A DNA stretch of 64,000 bases from Sphaerospermopsis torques-reginae ITEP-024 (GCF_019598945.1 NZ_CP080598.1:434001-498000); one strand, 5' to 3'. Counted from the stretch's first letter, positions 1 through 8,640 are shown. Program-made: numbers and translations. The notes: generated by a model from the letters alone, not told the origin.

Positions 1-2
1 CC

Positions 3-965
3 TATTTAGAAACCGCAGCCCAATTTTACAGCGAAGTTGCCCAAACACCAGAAGTAGGACTTTGTTGTGTCCAAAGTACACCCCTGCAACTACCAGGATT
101 AAAAATTCCTTTAGTTATGCAGGAAATGAATTATGGCTGCGGAACTACCGTTCATACTAACGAATTAGCAAACCAACCTACAGTATTATATGTTGGTGTC
201 GGTGGTGGTTTAGAAGCCTTGCAATTTGCCTATTTTTCCCGTCGTCCCGGTGCTGTCATTGCAGTTGAACCAGTAGCAAAAATGCGAGAAGCTGCGAAAA
301 GAAATTTAGAAATTGCTGCCCAAGAAAATCCTTGGTTTGATCCTATTTTTGTGGAAATTATTGCCGGGGATGCTTTTAATTTACCTGTAGATGATGCTGC
401 TGTTGATATAGTTGCCCAAAATTGTCTTTTTAACATCTTTGAACCTGCCGATTTAACCCGCGCTTTAACAGCAGCATATCGGGTATTAAAACCAAGTGGT
501 AGATTACAAATGAGTGACCCCATTGCTACCCGTCCTATTCCTCAACATTTACGACAAGATGAAAGATTAAGAGCAATGTGTTTATCCGGTGCGCTCACTT
601 ATGAAGAATATACACAGTTAATTATAAATGCTGGATTTGGACAAATAGAAATTCGCGCCCGTCGTCCCTATAGATTATTAGATAAACAAACTTATAACCT
701 GGAAGAAAATCTACTTTTGGAAAGTCTTGATTCCGTTTCTTTTAAGGTGCAAATTCCTGAAGACGGTGCTTGTATTTTCACAGGTAAAACTGCTATTTAT
801 GCAGGTTCAGAATCATTTTTTGATGATGGAGCAGGACATATTTTACAAAGGGGTATTCCCGCCGCAGTTTGTGATAAAACGGCTGCTAAATTGGGAGATT
901 TGAAACCAGAAGAAATCATGATTACTGATTCTACTTGGTATTATGATGGTGGTGGTTGTTGTTAA
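3..965 (+). CDS. arsM: Arsenite S-adenosylmethionine methyltransferase ArsM (5' truncated by window edge)
   Basis: The frame is open from the window edge, so the start codon lies outside; the first in-frame ATGs (117 and 126) fall inside the domain. The product is a class I SAM methyltransferase of the arsenosugar-type ArsM family, which methylates As(III) in the cytosol. The SAM loop VGVGGG is followed by an acidic VEP strand. Three conserved-looking cysteine contexts are visible, NYGCGT, AMCLSG and DGACIF, matching the arsenite-binding cysteines known for ArsM. The protein ends in a Gly-Gly-Gly-Cys-Cys tail. The next gene is an ArsS-type radical SAM enzyme on the same strand, which fits arsenosugar synthesis rather than simple arsenic methylation. 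The family call is secure; exact substrate products are inferred. Confidence 0.88.
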   Translation, partial: YLETAAQFYSEVAQTPEVGLCCVQSTPLQLPGLKIPLVMQEMNYGCGTTVHTNELANQPTVLYVGVGGGLEALQFAYFSRRPGAVIAVEPVAKMREAAKRNLEIAAQENPWFDPIFVEIIAGDAFNLPVDDAAVDIVAQNCLFNIFEPADLTRALTAAYRVLKPSGRLQMSDPIATRPIPQHLRQDERLRAMCLSGALTYEEYTQLIINAGFGQIEIRARRPYRLLDKQTYNLEENLLLESLDSVSFKVQIPEDGACIFTGKTAIYAGSESFFDDGAGHILQRGIPAAVCDKTAAKLGDLKPEEIMITDSTWYYDGGGCC

Positions 966-1366
966 GTAAGCATTCAGCATTCAGCCTTCAGCAGTCAGCC
1001 ATCAGCTATTTACCTGAAATATTGAAATACAAATAATGTAAAGAAACAGATGCACATAACATTTCTAAGATTACAACGTCTGAATCCGGGGTATTGGCTA
1101 ATTACTGATTACTTATAGCTGAATGCTTACAACCTATCTAACTGTAGGTAAAAGCTAATTACTGATTACTGATAGCTGAATACTTACGTTGTTAAGGGCA
1201 TTTTTTAGCAGTATATTCTGTGTTTTGTAGTTGGGTGTTTGATAATTTTTCAGATTAACTAACCACAGAGACACAGAGAACGCACAGAAAGAAAAAGTAG
1301 GCGTAGTTCATGAATTACCCCTACGCAATCATCGGAAAGTTTTAATATTAGGGTTTTTAGGTATTA
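966..1366. other. Repeat-rich spacer between arsM and arsS
   Basis: No gene is visible. The spacer holds short imperfect copies of a gctaattactgattac/tagctgaatgcttac unit (about 1098-1131 and 1152-1187), a cattcagc/cagtcagc run just after arsM, and a stretch at about 1260-1290 of the common cyanobacterial type reading accacagagacacagag. No clear terminator or promoter could be fixed. Confidence 0.5.
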
Positions 1367-2359
1367 ATGATGGTAAAAATAGCGGTTACTCCTTTTCACA
1401 AACAACTCAGTTCACCTTTAGTTAAGCAAAAAATCCAAGTTTTACAAGTCAATCTCGGTAAACGTTGTAATCTTGCTTGTTCTCATTGTCATGTGGAAGC
1501 AGGACCTAAAAGAACTGAGGAACTTTCTCTGGCAACTTGTTTGGAGTTAATTGAATTCATTTATAAATTCCCAGAAATTAAAATTGTTGATTTAACTGGG
1601 GGCGCTCCAGAAATGAATTTTGGTTTTAAGCCATTAGTAGAAGCTGCTAGGTTAGCGGGTAAACAAGTTATTGTTAGATCAAATTTAACAATCTTTTTTG
1701 TCGAAGGTTTTGCAGATATTCCTGAATTTTTAGCGAAAAATCAAGTTCGTGTTGTTGCTTCTCTTCCCTGTTATTTAGCTGATAATGTGGATAAAATGCG
1801 GGGTTATGGTGTTTTTGATCAGTCTATTAAAGCTTTACAATGGTTAAATAAATTGGGTTATGGTCAAGATGCAAATTTAATTTTAGATTTGGTGTATAAT
1901 CCTCAGTTACCAAAGGATGAAAATTTTTCTTTAACTCCAGATCAAAAAAATCTTCAACTAGCTTATAAAAATTTCTTACAAGAACATTTTGATATTGTCT
2001 TTAACAACCTTTTCACTATAACTAATATACCTGTAGGGAGAACCAAGTTATATTTAGAACGTAAACATCTTTATGATCGATATTTGCAATTTTTAGAATC
2101 ACATTTTAACCCTGACACGATTGATAATTTAATGTGTCGTGAAGAAATTTCTGTTGATTATTTGGGTAATGTTTATGATTGCGATTTTAACCAAATGATG
2201 AATTTACCTGCAAGACCTCAAAATGGTCAACCCCTGACAATTAGGAAATTATTAGAAGCTGGTAGTTTAGATATCATCAAGGAAGTACAAACTGCTGATT
2301 ATTGTTATGGTTGTACTGCTGGATGTGGTTCTAGTTGTGGTGGTGCTTTAGTAGAATAA
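1367..2359 (+). CDS. arsS: Arsenosugar biosynthesis radical SAM protein ArsS
   Basis: A 330-residue radical SAM protein. The [4Fe-4S]/SAM cluster motif is CNLACSHC near residues 34-41, followed by a GGAPEM glycine-rich SAM-binding segment near residue 80. The C-terminus carries a Cys-rich motif (CYGCTAGCGSSCGG), typical of the ArsS/DUF3641 family. In cyanobacteria ArsS is thought to transfer the 5'-deoxyadenosyl group to dimethylated arsenic made by ArsM, the first committed arsenosugar step. It lies 400 bp downstream of arsM on the same strand, so co-function is clear even if co-transcription is not. Length is normal. The start at 1367 is one of two adjacent ATGs. Confidence 0.88.
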   Translation: MMVKIAVTPFHKQLSSPLVKQKIQVLQVNLGKRCNLACSHCHVEAGPKRTEELSLATCLELIEFIYKFPEIKIVDLTGGAPEMNFGFKPLVEAARLAGKQVIVRSNLTIFFVEGFADIPEFLAKNQVRVVASLPCYLADNVDKMRGYGVFDQSIKALQWLNKLGYGQDANLILDLVYNPQLPKDENFSLTPDQKNLQLAYKNFLQEHFDIVFNNLFTITNIPVGRTKLYLERKHLYDRYLQFLESHFNPDTIDNLMCREEISVDYLGNVYDCDFNQMMNLPARPQNGQPLTIRKLLEAGSLDIIKEVQTADYCYGCTAGCGSSCGGALVE

Positions 2360-2439
2360 ATCACTGATAGCTGATAGCTAAATCCTCAAATAACCTGTTA
2401 CTAAAAAAAATCTGTTACCAAAATTGATACGAGCGTCCC

Positions 2440-2533
2440 CATTCTTGATTTGGTGGTCTATGATGGAGTTAGTTAAGCTCCTCACACCATACCGAAAGCC
2501 GTGACACCAACTAATTTGGTTCGCGGTTTTTTT
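2440..2533 (+). ncRNA. Yfr2-like cyanobacterial sRNA (candidate)
   Basis: The stretch contains an upstream hairpin region, a central unpaired-looking GCTCCTCACACCA segment (about 2476-2488), and a terminator hairpin (ACCAA/TTGGT core inside CCG/CGG, 2497-2526) followed by seven T (2527-2533). The ACTCCTCACAC-type central motif between two stem-loops is the hallmark of the Yfr2 (Cyano-1) sRNA family. The 5' end is not determined. It sits only two bases before the transposon-like end at 2536. Confidence 0.5.
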
Positions 2534-2535
2534 AT

Positions 2536-2660
2536 TGTACAGTGACTAATTATTTGTCATCAGTGACAAATTCATGTCATGATGCTAAATTGTTGTCGTT
2601 TAAGATGTAATTTTTGCTTTTGGCTTGCTAGTGACAAATTCATGTCGTTGAAAATAAACA
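2536..2660 (+). mobile_element. Solitary transposon end resembling the left end of type V-K CRISPR-associated (Tn7-like) transposons
   Basis: The sequence starts TGTACAGTGACTAATTAT at 2536 and is followed by repeated TnsB-site-like units: agtgactaattatttgtc (2541-2558), agtgacaaattcatgtc (2561-2577), gctaaattgttgtc (2584-2597) and agtgacaaattcatgtc again (about 2630-2646). From memory, the ends of V-K elements such as ShCAST begin with a near-identical TGTACAGTGACAAATTA and carry the same spaced TGACAnATTnnTGTC repeats. No tnsB, tnsC, tniQ, cas12k, CRISPR array or opposite end was found in the window, so this is an orphan or decayed end. Confidence 0.55.
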
Positions 2661-2703
2661 CCTGACTTAGTATTTGGCAAAGATTACAAACCTAATATAC
2701 CTC

Positions 2704-2752
2704 ATGGGAGCAATGCGATTTTGTGGGATGACCCCACCGGGAGAGCGATCGC
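2704..2752 (+). repeat. Inverted repeat arm, left of the ISKra4 remnant
   Basis: A 49-bp segment beginning tgggagcaatgcgattttg and ending in the HIP1 site. Its reverse complement lies at 3628-3676, on the other side of the transposase remnant, and a shorter copy lies at about 12578-12610. It could be the terminal repeat of a mobile element or a dispersed repeat. Confidence 0.6.
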
Positions 2753-2795
2753 TAAATAGATATTAAGTAGTAATTAGCAATTTAATACAAGATTA

Positions 2796-3438
2796 TTGCA
2801 TAAGCTTTCTCAATCAGAATTGGCTCATCAAACAGCAATAAATCAAACCAAAGGTTATTGGCATCCCAAGACAAAAAGACACGGTTGTAGAAAAAGAGAA
2901 ATATTAACAGTAGGTAATGTTTTAGTAACACTTAAATTACCTTATGTCGTCAACAGAAAAGAAAAAAATCCTGAGAAAAATAAATTGAAAAACCAAGGAT
3001 TATGTCCCTGGTTAAAATGGTTAGGAATGTCAGAAGGTTTAACCCCATTAGTGTGGTCAACCGATTTTGGATTTACGATTTTGGATTTTGGATTGACTCC
3101 ACCCTCAAGTGTGGAGCTTGAAAATTTTGGATTTGGGATTTACGTTAGCGAAGCGTACGCAGCGCAGCGAGTATTTTTCCGTCCTGAAGGACGGGGCTTG
3201 TAGCAAATGTTTTTAATCTAAAATATAAAATCTAAAATTCCCGGTCAAATATTGCCAAATATGGCGCAATAGGTAGTTCATTTGAAGCTGCACAAACAAT
3301 CTGATCAGATTGGGGAATTGATATGAGTCTCAAACGAATTGAACGACTCACATATAAATTCGGTAAAATTGGTATTGACTTACGTCAATCTCAAATAAAT
3401 AAACTACAACAGGGTATTAGTTTCAGTTTGAGGTTTGT
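2796..3438 (+). pseudogene. ISKra4-family-like transposase pseudogene
   Basis: The first part reads KTKRHGCRKREILTVG through WLGMSEGLTPLVWS, then is broken by a 182-bp insertion (3061-3242). Removing that insert plus one copy of a 6-bp duplication restores the frame as VWSNIAKYGAIGSSFEAA, which continues to SLKRIERLTYKFGKIG and ends near 3438. A further in-frame TGA falls right after the AAQTI residues. The content resembles the N-terminal half of cyanobacterial ISKra4-type transposases; the catalytic C-terminal half is absent. The start is uncertain because there is no clear ribosome binding site, and the true 5' end may be lost. The element is dead. Confidence 0.65.
3061..3242. mobile_element. 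182-bp miniature insertion nested in the transposase pseudogene
   Basis: The insert is bounded by direct copies of GGTCAA (3055-3060 and 3243-3248). The ends are imperfect inverted repeats built from attttggattt-type and aaatctaaaat-type units. Inside is a hairpin ccgtcctgaaggacgg near 3179-3194 and a gcgaagcgtacgcagcgcagcg stretch. Excision with one duplication copy restores the host reading frame exactly, which is good evidence for an insertion with target-site duplication. Confidence 0.65.
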
Positions 3439-3627
3439 ATTGTCATCATCAATACTTGCCGTCATTATCTTGACGTAGGCTTTTTATTTCTATCAATCTC
3501 AAATCATTGCTGTGTAGTCTTTTTGGGATATCTCAAGAAGATAAATTTCTGTGGCTTCTTTTGCTTAAATTGTTTTTATTTTAACTAACTATTAAGACTT
3601 TTAATTTAGCGTAGGCGTAGCCCGCCG

Positions 3628-3676
3628 TAGGCATCGCTCTCCCGGTGGGGTCATCCCACAAAATCGCATTGCTCCC
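3628..3676 (-). repeat. Inverted repeat arm, right of the ISKra4 remnant
   Basis: This is the reverse complement of the 49-bp segment at 2704-2752. It is preceded by the gcgtaggcgtagcccgccg unit common in Nostocales repeats. The region 3440-3793 around it shows no gene. Confidence 0.6.
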
Positions 3677-3793
3677 TTAGTAGATTCGGTTAATATGAAT
3701 CAGGTTTTACTATTTAAGTTGTTTCAACTAACTTTTTAGTTTACCTAGTGTTCATTTGATTTTATTCAACCGCTTCTACCACTTATCGCTCCC

Positions 3794-4306
3794 ATGCTCA
3801 CCCATCACCGCAAACCTGTTTGTTTATCAATTATTTCCACTGACTTACCAGTTTGGTCCGTAGTGGAAACTTCTGGAACATTATATCAAAAAGATACTGA
3901 CAGATTTCACTTACTATTGACTGCACCACCTTTAATCAGTTGTGAAGTAGGAAATTTAAGCAGTCGAGAAAATCCTGTTCCTCAAACTAAAAAAAATGTT
4001 GAAATCCCCACAAGTCCCAGAATTTTGTGGTTGGAAATTTCCCCCTACCGAATCATTATGACTATGCAAGGTAACACTCAAGTCAGTTACCGACATTTCT
4101 GGGAACAGGGCGTTTATGGCATTAGTCGTTATTGGTTGCCTAATGAATCTTTGCAACCACACAAGCCTATTCGTTTACGTAACTTTACTAATAGCTTAAA
4201 TCTTACCGGACAAAAATTCCCAGAACATCTGCGACTTGACTATGAATTGTGGTCGGAAAAGTTACAATTGGGACGTTATATACTCAATTTGGAAATTGAT
4301 AACTAA
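3794..4306 (+). CDS. Hypothetical protein, 170 aa
   Basis: I do not recognise a characterised family. The product is soluble-looking with no signal peptide or membrane segment, and it has a central PRILWLEISPYRIIMTMQG stretch and a C-terminal LRLDYELWSEKLQLGRYILNLE segment with the alternating pattern of beta strands. It looks like a conserved cyanobacterial protein of unknown function. The start ATG at 3794 follows a T-rich region without an obvious Shine-Dalgarno sequence. The upstream neighbour is mobile-element debris and the downstream one is a dispersed hairpin repeat, so context does not suggest a role. Confidence 0.6.
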   Translation: MLTHHRKPVCLSIISTDLPVWSVVETSGTLYQKDTDRFHLLLTAPPLISCEVGNLSSRENPVPQTKKNVEIPTSPRILWLEISPYRIIMTMQGNTQVSYRHFWEQGVYGISRYWLPNESLQPHKPIRLRNFTNSLNLTGQKFPEHLRLDYELWSEKLQLGRYILNLEIDN

Positions 4307-4361
4307 ATTAGGCTTATTGAGTCGTTTTCAGGTGAAACATTCTACTCTTTTTTTTCTCGTT

Positions 4362-4500
4362 TCTCGTTCCCATGCTCTGTATTTCTCGTTCCCATGCTCT
4401 GTATGGGAATGAATTTTAGAAGGCTCTGCCTTCTATTAAACGTAGAGGCAGAGCCTCTATGATGACATTCCCAGTCTGAGACTGGGAACGAGAGAAACGA
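4362..4500. repeat. Dispersed hairpin repeat (ctcgttcccatgctctg type)
   Basis: Two direct copies of tctcgttcccatgctctgta are followed by an inverted pair: aaggctctgccttct against gtagaggcagagcctc, and a closing cccagtctgagactggg with cgagagaaacgag. A related shorter copy lies at about 37240-37300 before nadC. This is a common Nostocales intergenic repeat; here it could act as a bidirectional terminator between the hypothetical gene and sir. Confidence 0.6.
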
Positions 4501-4528
4501 GAGAAAACTTTTACGTGAGAATATCGTC

Positions 4529-6442
4529 CTATAAACTTTGGAAATATTTATCCAAAGCTTCGTGTACTAACTCTGTCATGGGTTTATTGAGTTTTTCTGC
4601 GGTTTCTTTGAGTTGGGAATAAACATCATCTCGTAAACTCACCCGATGACGTGATTTTCCGCTGCTGGTGGGTTCTCCTGGTGTGTAAGTGGCTGAAAAT
4701 TCACGGATAGCATCAAAACCAATGCGATCGCAAAAATCCCCAAAGCTTTCTTTTCCTTTCCGTGATTTTTTAAAGAAGACAAAAATCGGCTCTAAAAAGC
4801 TTTCGATGTCGTTGTGGTGCAATTTTTCAATGATCGGTTGCGCTAACCGTGTTTGATCTGGTGAACCACCTAACCACACTTGATAAGATTCTGGTGCGCT
4901 ACCTACAAATCCTAATTCTGCCATATAAGGACGAGCGCAACCATTAGGGCAACCGGTCATCCTTACCACAAAATGGTCTTTTTGTAAACCCACTTGATCT
5001 AATAAAGCTCGGATTCTTTCTAAAATACCAGGAATTGCTCTTTCTGACTCGGTAATAGCTAAACCGCAAGTTGGTAAAGCGGGACAAGCCATAGCATAGC
5101 GGGTTAAGGCGGCAATTTGACTAGGATCAGCAATAATACCGCATTTATCTAAAATTGCTTGAATTGCTTCTTTATCTTCTGGTGCAATATCGTAGAAAAT
5201 CAGGTTTTGATTTGGTGTGAGACGAATAGGTAAATTAAACTGTTCAACAATTGTCCGCAAAGCGGTTTTGAGTTGAAAAGAACCTTCATCTTTTACCCGA
5301 CCATTATCAATGGAAATACCCAAGAACAGTTTACCATCTCCTTGTTCATTCCATCCCAGAAAATCTTGATATTTGAATTTGGGTAATTGTTTGAAAGGTT
5401 CGACGGCTTTACCAAAGTATTCTTCCACCTTGCTGCGGAATTTGTCTACACCCCAATCATTGATTAAATATTTTAATCTGGCGTGTCTTCTGTCGGTGCG
5501 ATCGCCATAATCTCTTTGAGTGGCAACAATTGCCTTGACGATATCATAAACATCATCCTTTGCCACATAGCAAATTGGATCAGCGACTCGCGCAAAGGTT
5601 TCTTCCTTATTGTGAGTTCTTCCTAAACCACCACCAGCAAAGACATTAAAACCTTGGAGTTCCCCTTTTTTATTGGTCATTACTACCAATGTTAAATCTT
5701 GGGAATACAAATCTACAGAATTATCACCGGGAACAGTTACGCAAACTTTAAATTTGCGTGGCATATAATGAGTACCATAGATTGGTTCTACGGAATCATG
5801 AACAATTGTCCCAGTGCCATTTTTTTGTCGTGCTGCTTTCACATCTGGGTGTTCTTCCGCACTAATAGCTTTTTCACCATCTAACCAAATTTCATAATAA
5901 GCACCGGTTTGGGGTGAAAGCAAATCAGCGATATTTTGGGCATATTCCCAAGCATACTGATATTCTGAGCGATTTTTAAAGGGTGCAGGGGGAGCCATAA
6001 CGTTACGGTTAATGTCACCGCAAGCACCCAAAGTAGAACCAAGATTTTTGACAATAGTAGCGATCGCCGTTTTGAGATTCTTTTTCAAAATCCCATGTAA
6101 TTGAAAACCTTGGCGGGTAGTAGCTCTTAACGTATGATTACCATATTCATCCGCCAATTGATCCAAAGCCAAATATAGCTGCGGTGGTACTAACCCACCA
6201 GGATTTTTTGTCCGCAGCATCATTTGATAATCTTTTTCCTGTCCCTTAACACGATTATCACGGTTATCCTGTTGATAAGATCCGTGAAACTTCAGAATCT
6301 GTATAGCATCTTCACTAAAATGGGTTGTATCCTGAAGTATTTCAGTCGCTACAGGTTCACGCAAAAAATTACTATTTTCTTTGATACCTTCGACTTTGGA
6401 AGGTTTACGGGTACTAACGGGAGAAGGCTCAGAGTTAACCAT
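4529..6442 (-). CDS. sir: Ferredoxin-dependent sulfite reductase with C-terminal ribbon-helix-helix-like extension
   Basis: The 637-residue product reduces sulfite to sulfide with six electrons from ferredoxin, the last step of assimilatory sulfate reduction, in the cytosol. The two ferredoxin-like halves typical of sulfite/nitrite reductases are present. The cysteines binding the 4Fe-4S/siroheme centre lie in [10 protein letters not shown] (about residue 451) and [10 protein letters not shown] (about residue 498). The last roughly 45 residues, after an SSGKSRHR linker, read [19 protein letters not shown] and continue as two predicted helices, resembling a ribbon-helix-helix DNA-binding fold. 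This extension is not needed for catalysis. The ATG at 6442 is taken as the start. No neighbouring sulfur genes are present. Confidence 0.9.
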   Translation of the reverse strand: MVNSEPSPVSTRKPSKVEGIKENSNFLREPVATEILQDTTHFSEDAIQILKFHGSYQQDNRDNRVKGQEKDYQMMLRTKNPGGLVPPQLYLALDQLADEYGNHTLRATTRQGFQLHGILKKNLKTAIATIVKNLGSTLGACGDINRNVMAPPAPFKNRSEYQYAWEYAQNIADLLSPQTGAYYEIWLDGEKAISAEEHPDVKAARQKNGTGTIVHDSVEPIYGTHYMPRKFKVCVTVPGDNSVDLYSQDLTLVVMTNKKGELQGFNVFAGGGLGRTHNKEETFARVADPICYVAKDDVYDIVKAIVATQRDYGDRTDRRHARLKYLINDWGVDKFRSKVEEYFGKAVEPFKQLPKFKYQDFLGWNEQGDGKLFLGISIDNGRVKDEGSFQLKTALRTIVEQFNLPIRLTPNQNLIFYDIAPEDKEAIQAILDKCGIIADPSQIAALTRYAMACPALPTCGLAITESERAIPGILERIRALLDQVGLQKDHFVVRMTGCPNGCARPYMAELGFVGSAPESYQVWLGGSPDQTRLAQPIIEKLHHNDIESFLEPIFVFFKKSRKGKESFGDFCDRIGFDAIREFSATYTPGEPTSSGKSRHRVSLRDDVYSQLKETAEKLNKPMTELVHEALDKYFQSL

Positions 6443-6628
6443 TACAGTAGTATGTTTGTAAATAATGCAGCAGTTAAAGACTAATTAGAAATTTAGCTAT
6501 ACTTTTTCTGCTGGTAGAACACCAAAAATTCCGTCGGAATTATGAATAATAACTTAATTTTAACACAGTGAAAAGCCGGCTTCATTAGTGATATCACACT
6601 TAACAAAACCAGCTATTTCAGTATTTTA

Positions 6629-6780
6629 GATTTGACACACTGCCCGCCCTAGAAGTGCGGAGATTCTGGTTTCAAACAACAGTTGCAGGAATCCCCGTCT
6701 TACACCGTCTCGCCCAACAGACAATGCCCTGCCTGTTTGCACTATTGTATCAAAAAGTCGCCTCCTGGCGAGGAACCTCA
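6629..6780 (-). mobile_element. Possible IS200/IS605-type 3' end remnant
   Basis: Read on the minus strand, the segment has a Gly-rich run, then a ctccgcacttctagggcggg hairpin near 6645-6664 and a tgtgtcaaa end. This resembles the 3' end of cyanobacterial TnpB-carrying elements. No intact tnpA or tnpB is present, and the rest of 6485-6919 shows only heptamer-like repeats (caccaatcaccag and ggcaggag runs). The assignment is tentative. Confidence 0.3.
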
Positions 6781-6919
6781 AACCCATTTTTTTGGTAAAT
6801 CAACAGTCAGCAGGCAGGAGGCAGGAGTCAGAAGGCAGGGGAAACAGGGGAAGCAGGGCAGGAAAAGGAGGTTAATAACCCAATCACCAATCACCAGTCA
6901 CCAATCACCAATCACCAAC

Positions 6920-7468
6920 TTACTTAAAGCGATAACCGATACCACCATTAATACTAACAGCAGAAGCATCACTATTTTGATAAGCACCGAGACCTACTTT
7001 AGCGTTAGTGTAAACCAGGAAATTCTTAGTAACTTCAGATTCTACCCCAGCACCGACAACTACAGAATCTCTATTACCCAAAGGTGTGGGTTTACCGTCA
7101 TTTTCTACGAAAGAATAGCCACCAGTGACAAAGACATTGGTTTTATTAGCAATGGGTAAATCTACAGAAACTTCAGGGATGATAGCAGCTGTTTCATCAC
7201 CCCAGAGGACGTTACCCCGTGCGGAAAAAGGAGTATTTCCTAATTTTAAACGACCTGTGACATTTCCACCAAAGGTAGCATCATCGTTACCTTGTCCACC
7301 ACTGGTAACACCAGCAGCTACACCAACACCAATATAACTAGCATCTGTGCCTTTTTGAGTTTCGGCAGCAGCTTTACCAACAGATAAAAATGCAGGAGTA
7401 ATTACTAAGGAAGATAAAGCAGAAATTGTCACTAAAGACTTGAGTAAGCGTTTCATAAGTTTTACCAC
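6920..7468 (-). CDS. Outer membrane beta-barrel protein, 182 aa
   Basis: The N-terminus is a clear signal peptide: basic KRLLKS, a hydrophobic stretch of about 18 residues, and an Ala-rich cleavage region near GKAAAETQ. The mature part is rich in Gly, Asn and alternating hydrophobic residues and ends in GIGYRFK, a terminal aromatic-containing strand usual for outer membrane barrels. At about 150 mature residues it would make a small barrel of about eight strands. No enzymatic motif is visible. It is monocistronic, convergent with nothing nearby, and followed downstream by repeat sequence. The family name (porin-family or OmpA-like beta-barrel) is inferred from these properties only. Confidence 0.65.
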   Translation of the reverse strand: MVKLMKRLLKSLVTISALSSLVITPAFLSVGKAAAETQKGTDASYIGVGVAAGVTSGGQGNDDATFGGNVTGRLKLGNTPFSARGNVLWGDETAAIIPEVSVDLPIANKTNVFVTGGYSFVENDGKPTPLGNRDSVVVGAGVESEVTKNFLVYTNAKVGLGAYQNSDASAVSINGGIGYRFK

Positions 7469-7686
7469 AATTTAGAAGTTTTACTGTTAAATTCTAAGTC
7501 GAATCGGAGATTGAAATGTTCCAGATGATTTGAAAATTTACTAACTTCATTGTTACTATTAATGCAATATGTTGAACTTATCGGTATTTAGTAAACTTTT
7601 GCATCCTTGGTTATAGTTACACTGCCATCTTTGAGTATTCCAGATGATCAGGTGACAGTTTACTAATCGTCACTGAGTAATATAAA

Positions 7687-8572
7687 ATGATGATAAAAAC
7701 TACAAAGATATTGTCTGGTTTGCTGGGTGTGTGTGTTGGTGATGCTTTGGGTGTACCAGTGGAGTTTACAAGTCGTGCAGAACGCTTAAAATCTCCGGTA
7801 ACATCTATGTTAGGTTATGGTACGTGGAATCAACCACCAGGAACATGGTCTGATGACAGTTCTTTAACTTTGTGTTTGGCAGAATGTTTGTGTGATGGTT
7901 TTTCCCTAGATGCGATCGCTCAATCATTTTACCGTTGGTATAGTGAAGGTTACTGGGGCGCTCATGGTAAAGTCTTTGATATTGGTGGAACTACCAGACA
8001 AGCTATTATTAATTGGCAACAAGGAGTAACACCCCTAAAAGCAGGTGGTACTGGTGAAAATAGTAATGGCAATGGTTCTTTAATGCGAATTTTGCCAATG
8101 GCTTATCAATTGATAATTGACAATTGACAATTGATAATTGTTTCATTCAAGGCTTCCGCCGTGAGCGTCAGTGGTCACTGAGCTTGCGGTCACTGAGCTT
8201 GCCGAAGTGTCGAAGTGCCGAACGGTTTAAAACCTCCCCTTTCAAGGGGAAAAAACCCAAAAAAATCCGCTTTTTCAATCCTCTTCCTTTCAGGGAGAGG
8301 TCGTTGTCAATTGTCCATTGTTAATTGTCCATTATTGAAGGTGTTTCTTAAATAGCTCATCCTACGCCCAAGCTGTACTTAAAGCAGTTAACTTAGGCGG
8401 AGATACGGATACTACTGCTGCGGTGACAGGTGGTTTAGCAGGAATTTATTATGGTTGGGAAGGTATTCCCTCAGAATGGCTTGATCAAATTGCTCGGAAA
8501 CAAGACATTATAGACTTGAGCAATCGTTTGTCATTATTTATAGGGAATAGGGAGGAAGATTTTAGATTTTAG
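7687..8572 (+). pseudogene. ADP-ribosylglycohydrolase (DraG-like), broken by deletion and repeat insertion
   Basis: The first ORF (7687-8127) carries the family N-terminus: GDALGVPVEF and the metal-binding GTWSDDSSLTLC, ending at NGSLMRILPMAYQL. The family C-terminus resumes in another frame at 8354 with SSYAQAVLKAVNLGGDTDTT and ends by reading into a repeat at 8572. About 100 middle residues expected for the family are missing; the gap is filled by a dispersed repeat (about 8105-8345). The C-terminal GGDTDTT aspartates, needed for metal binding, are therefore separated from the N-terminal ones. The intact family removes ADP-ribose from proteins such as dinitrogenase reductase. This copy should be inactive. 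Confidence 0.75.
8105..8345. repeat. Dispersed repeat inserted in the DraG-like gene
   Basis: It begins with ttgataattgacaattgac-type heptamers, contains tttcattcaagg, cccctttcaagggg and gctttttcaatc, and ends gtccattattgaaggtg. A second copy of the same family lies at 35615-35745. The inner gtcactgagcttgc unit is duplicated here. Confidence 0.6.
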
Positions 8573-8640
8573 ATTTTAGATTTTAGATTGGAGTCAAGAA
8601 AAACATTCCAAAATCCAAAATCCAAAATCCAAAATTAATA
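8559..8640. repeat. Inverted-arm repeat of 7-mers (attttag / atccaaa)
   Basis: A run of attttag heptamers, a short ggagtcaagaaaaacattc spacer, then a run of atccaaa heptamers. Near-identical structures lie at 40531-40605 (inside the rRNA spacer) and 54410-54492. The arms can only partly pair. Confidence 0.7.

Noticed and set aside
2536-3676. One transposon with the V-K-like end and the ISKra4-like remnant as its cargo
   Set aside because: The two belong to different element types and no opposite V-K end was found; they are kept as separate features.
4529-6442. Plus-strand frames inside sir
   Set aside because: Shadows of the real minus-strand gene.
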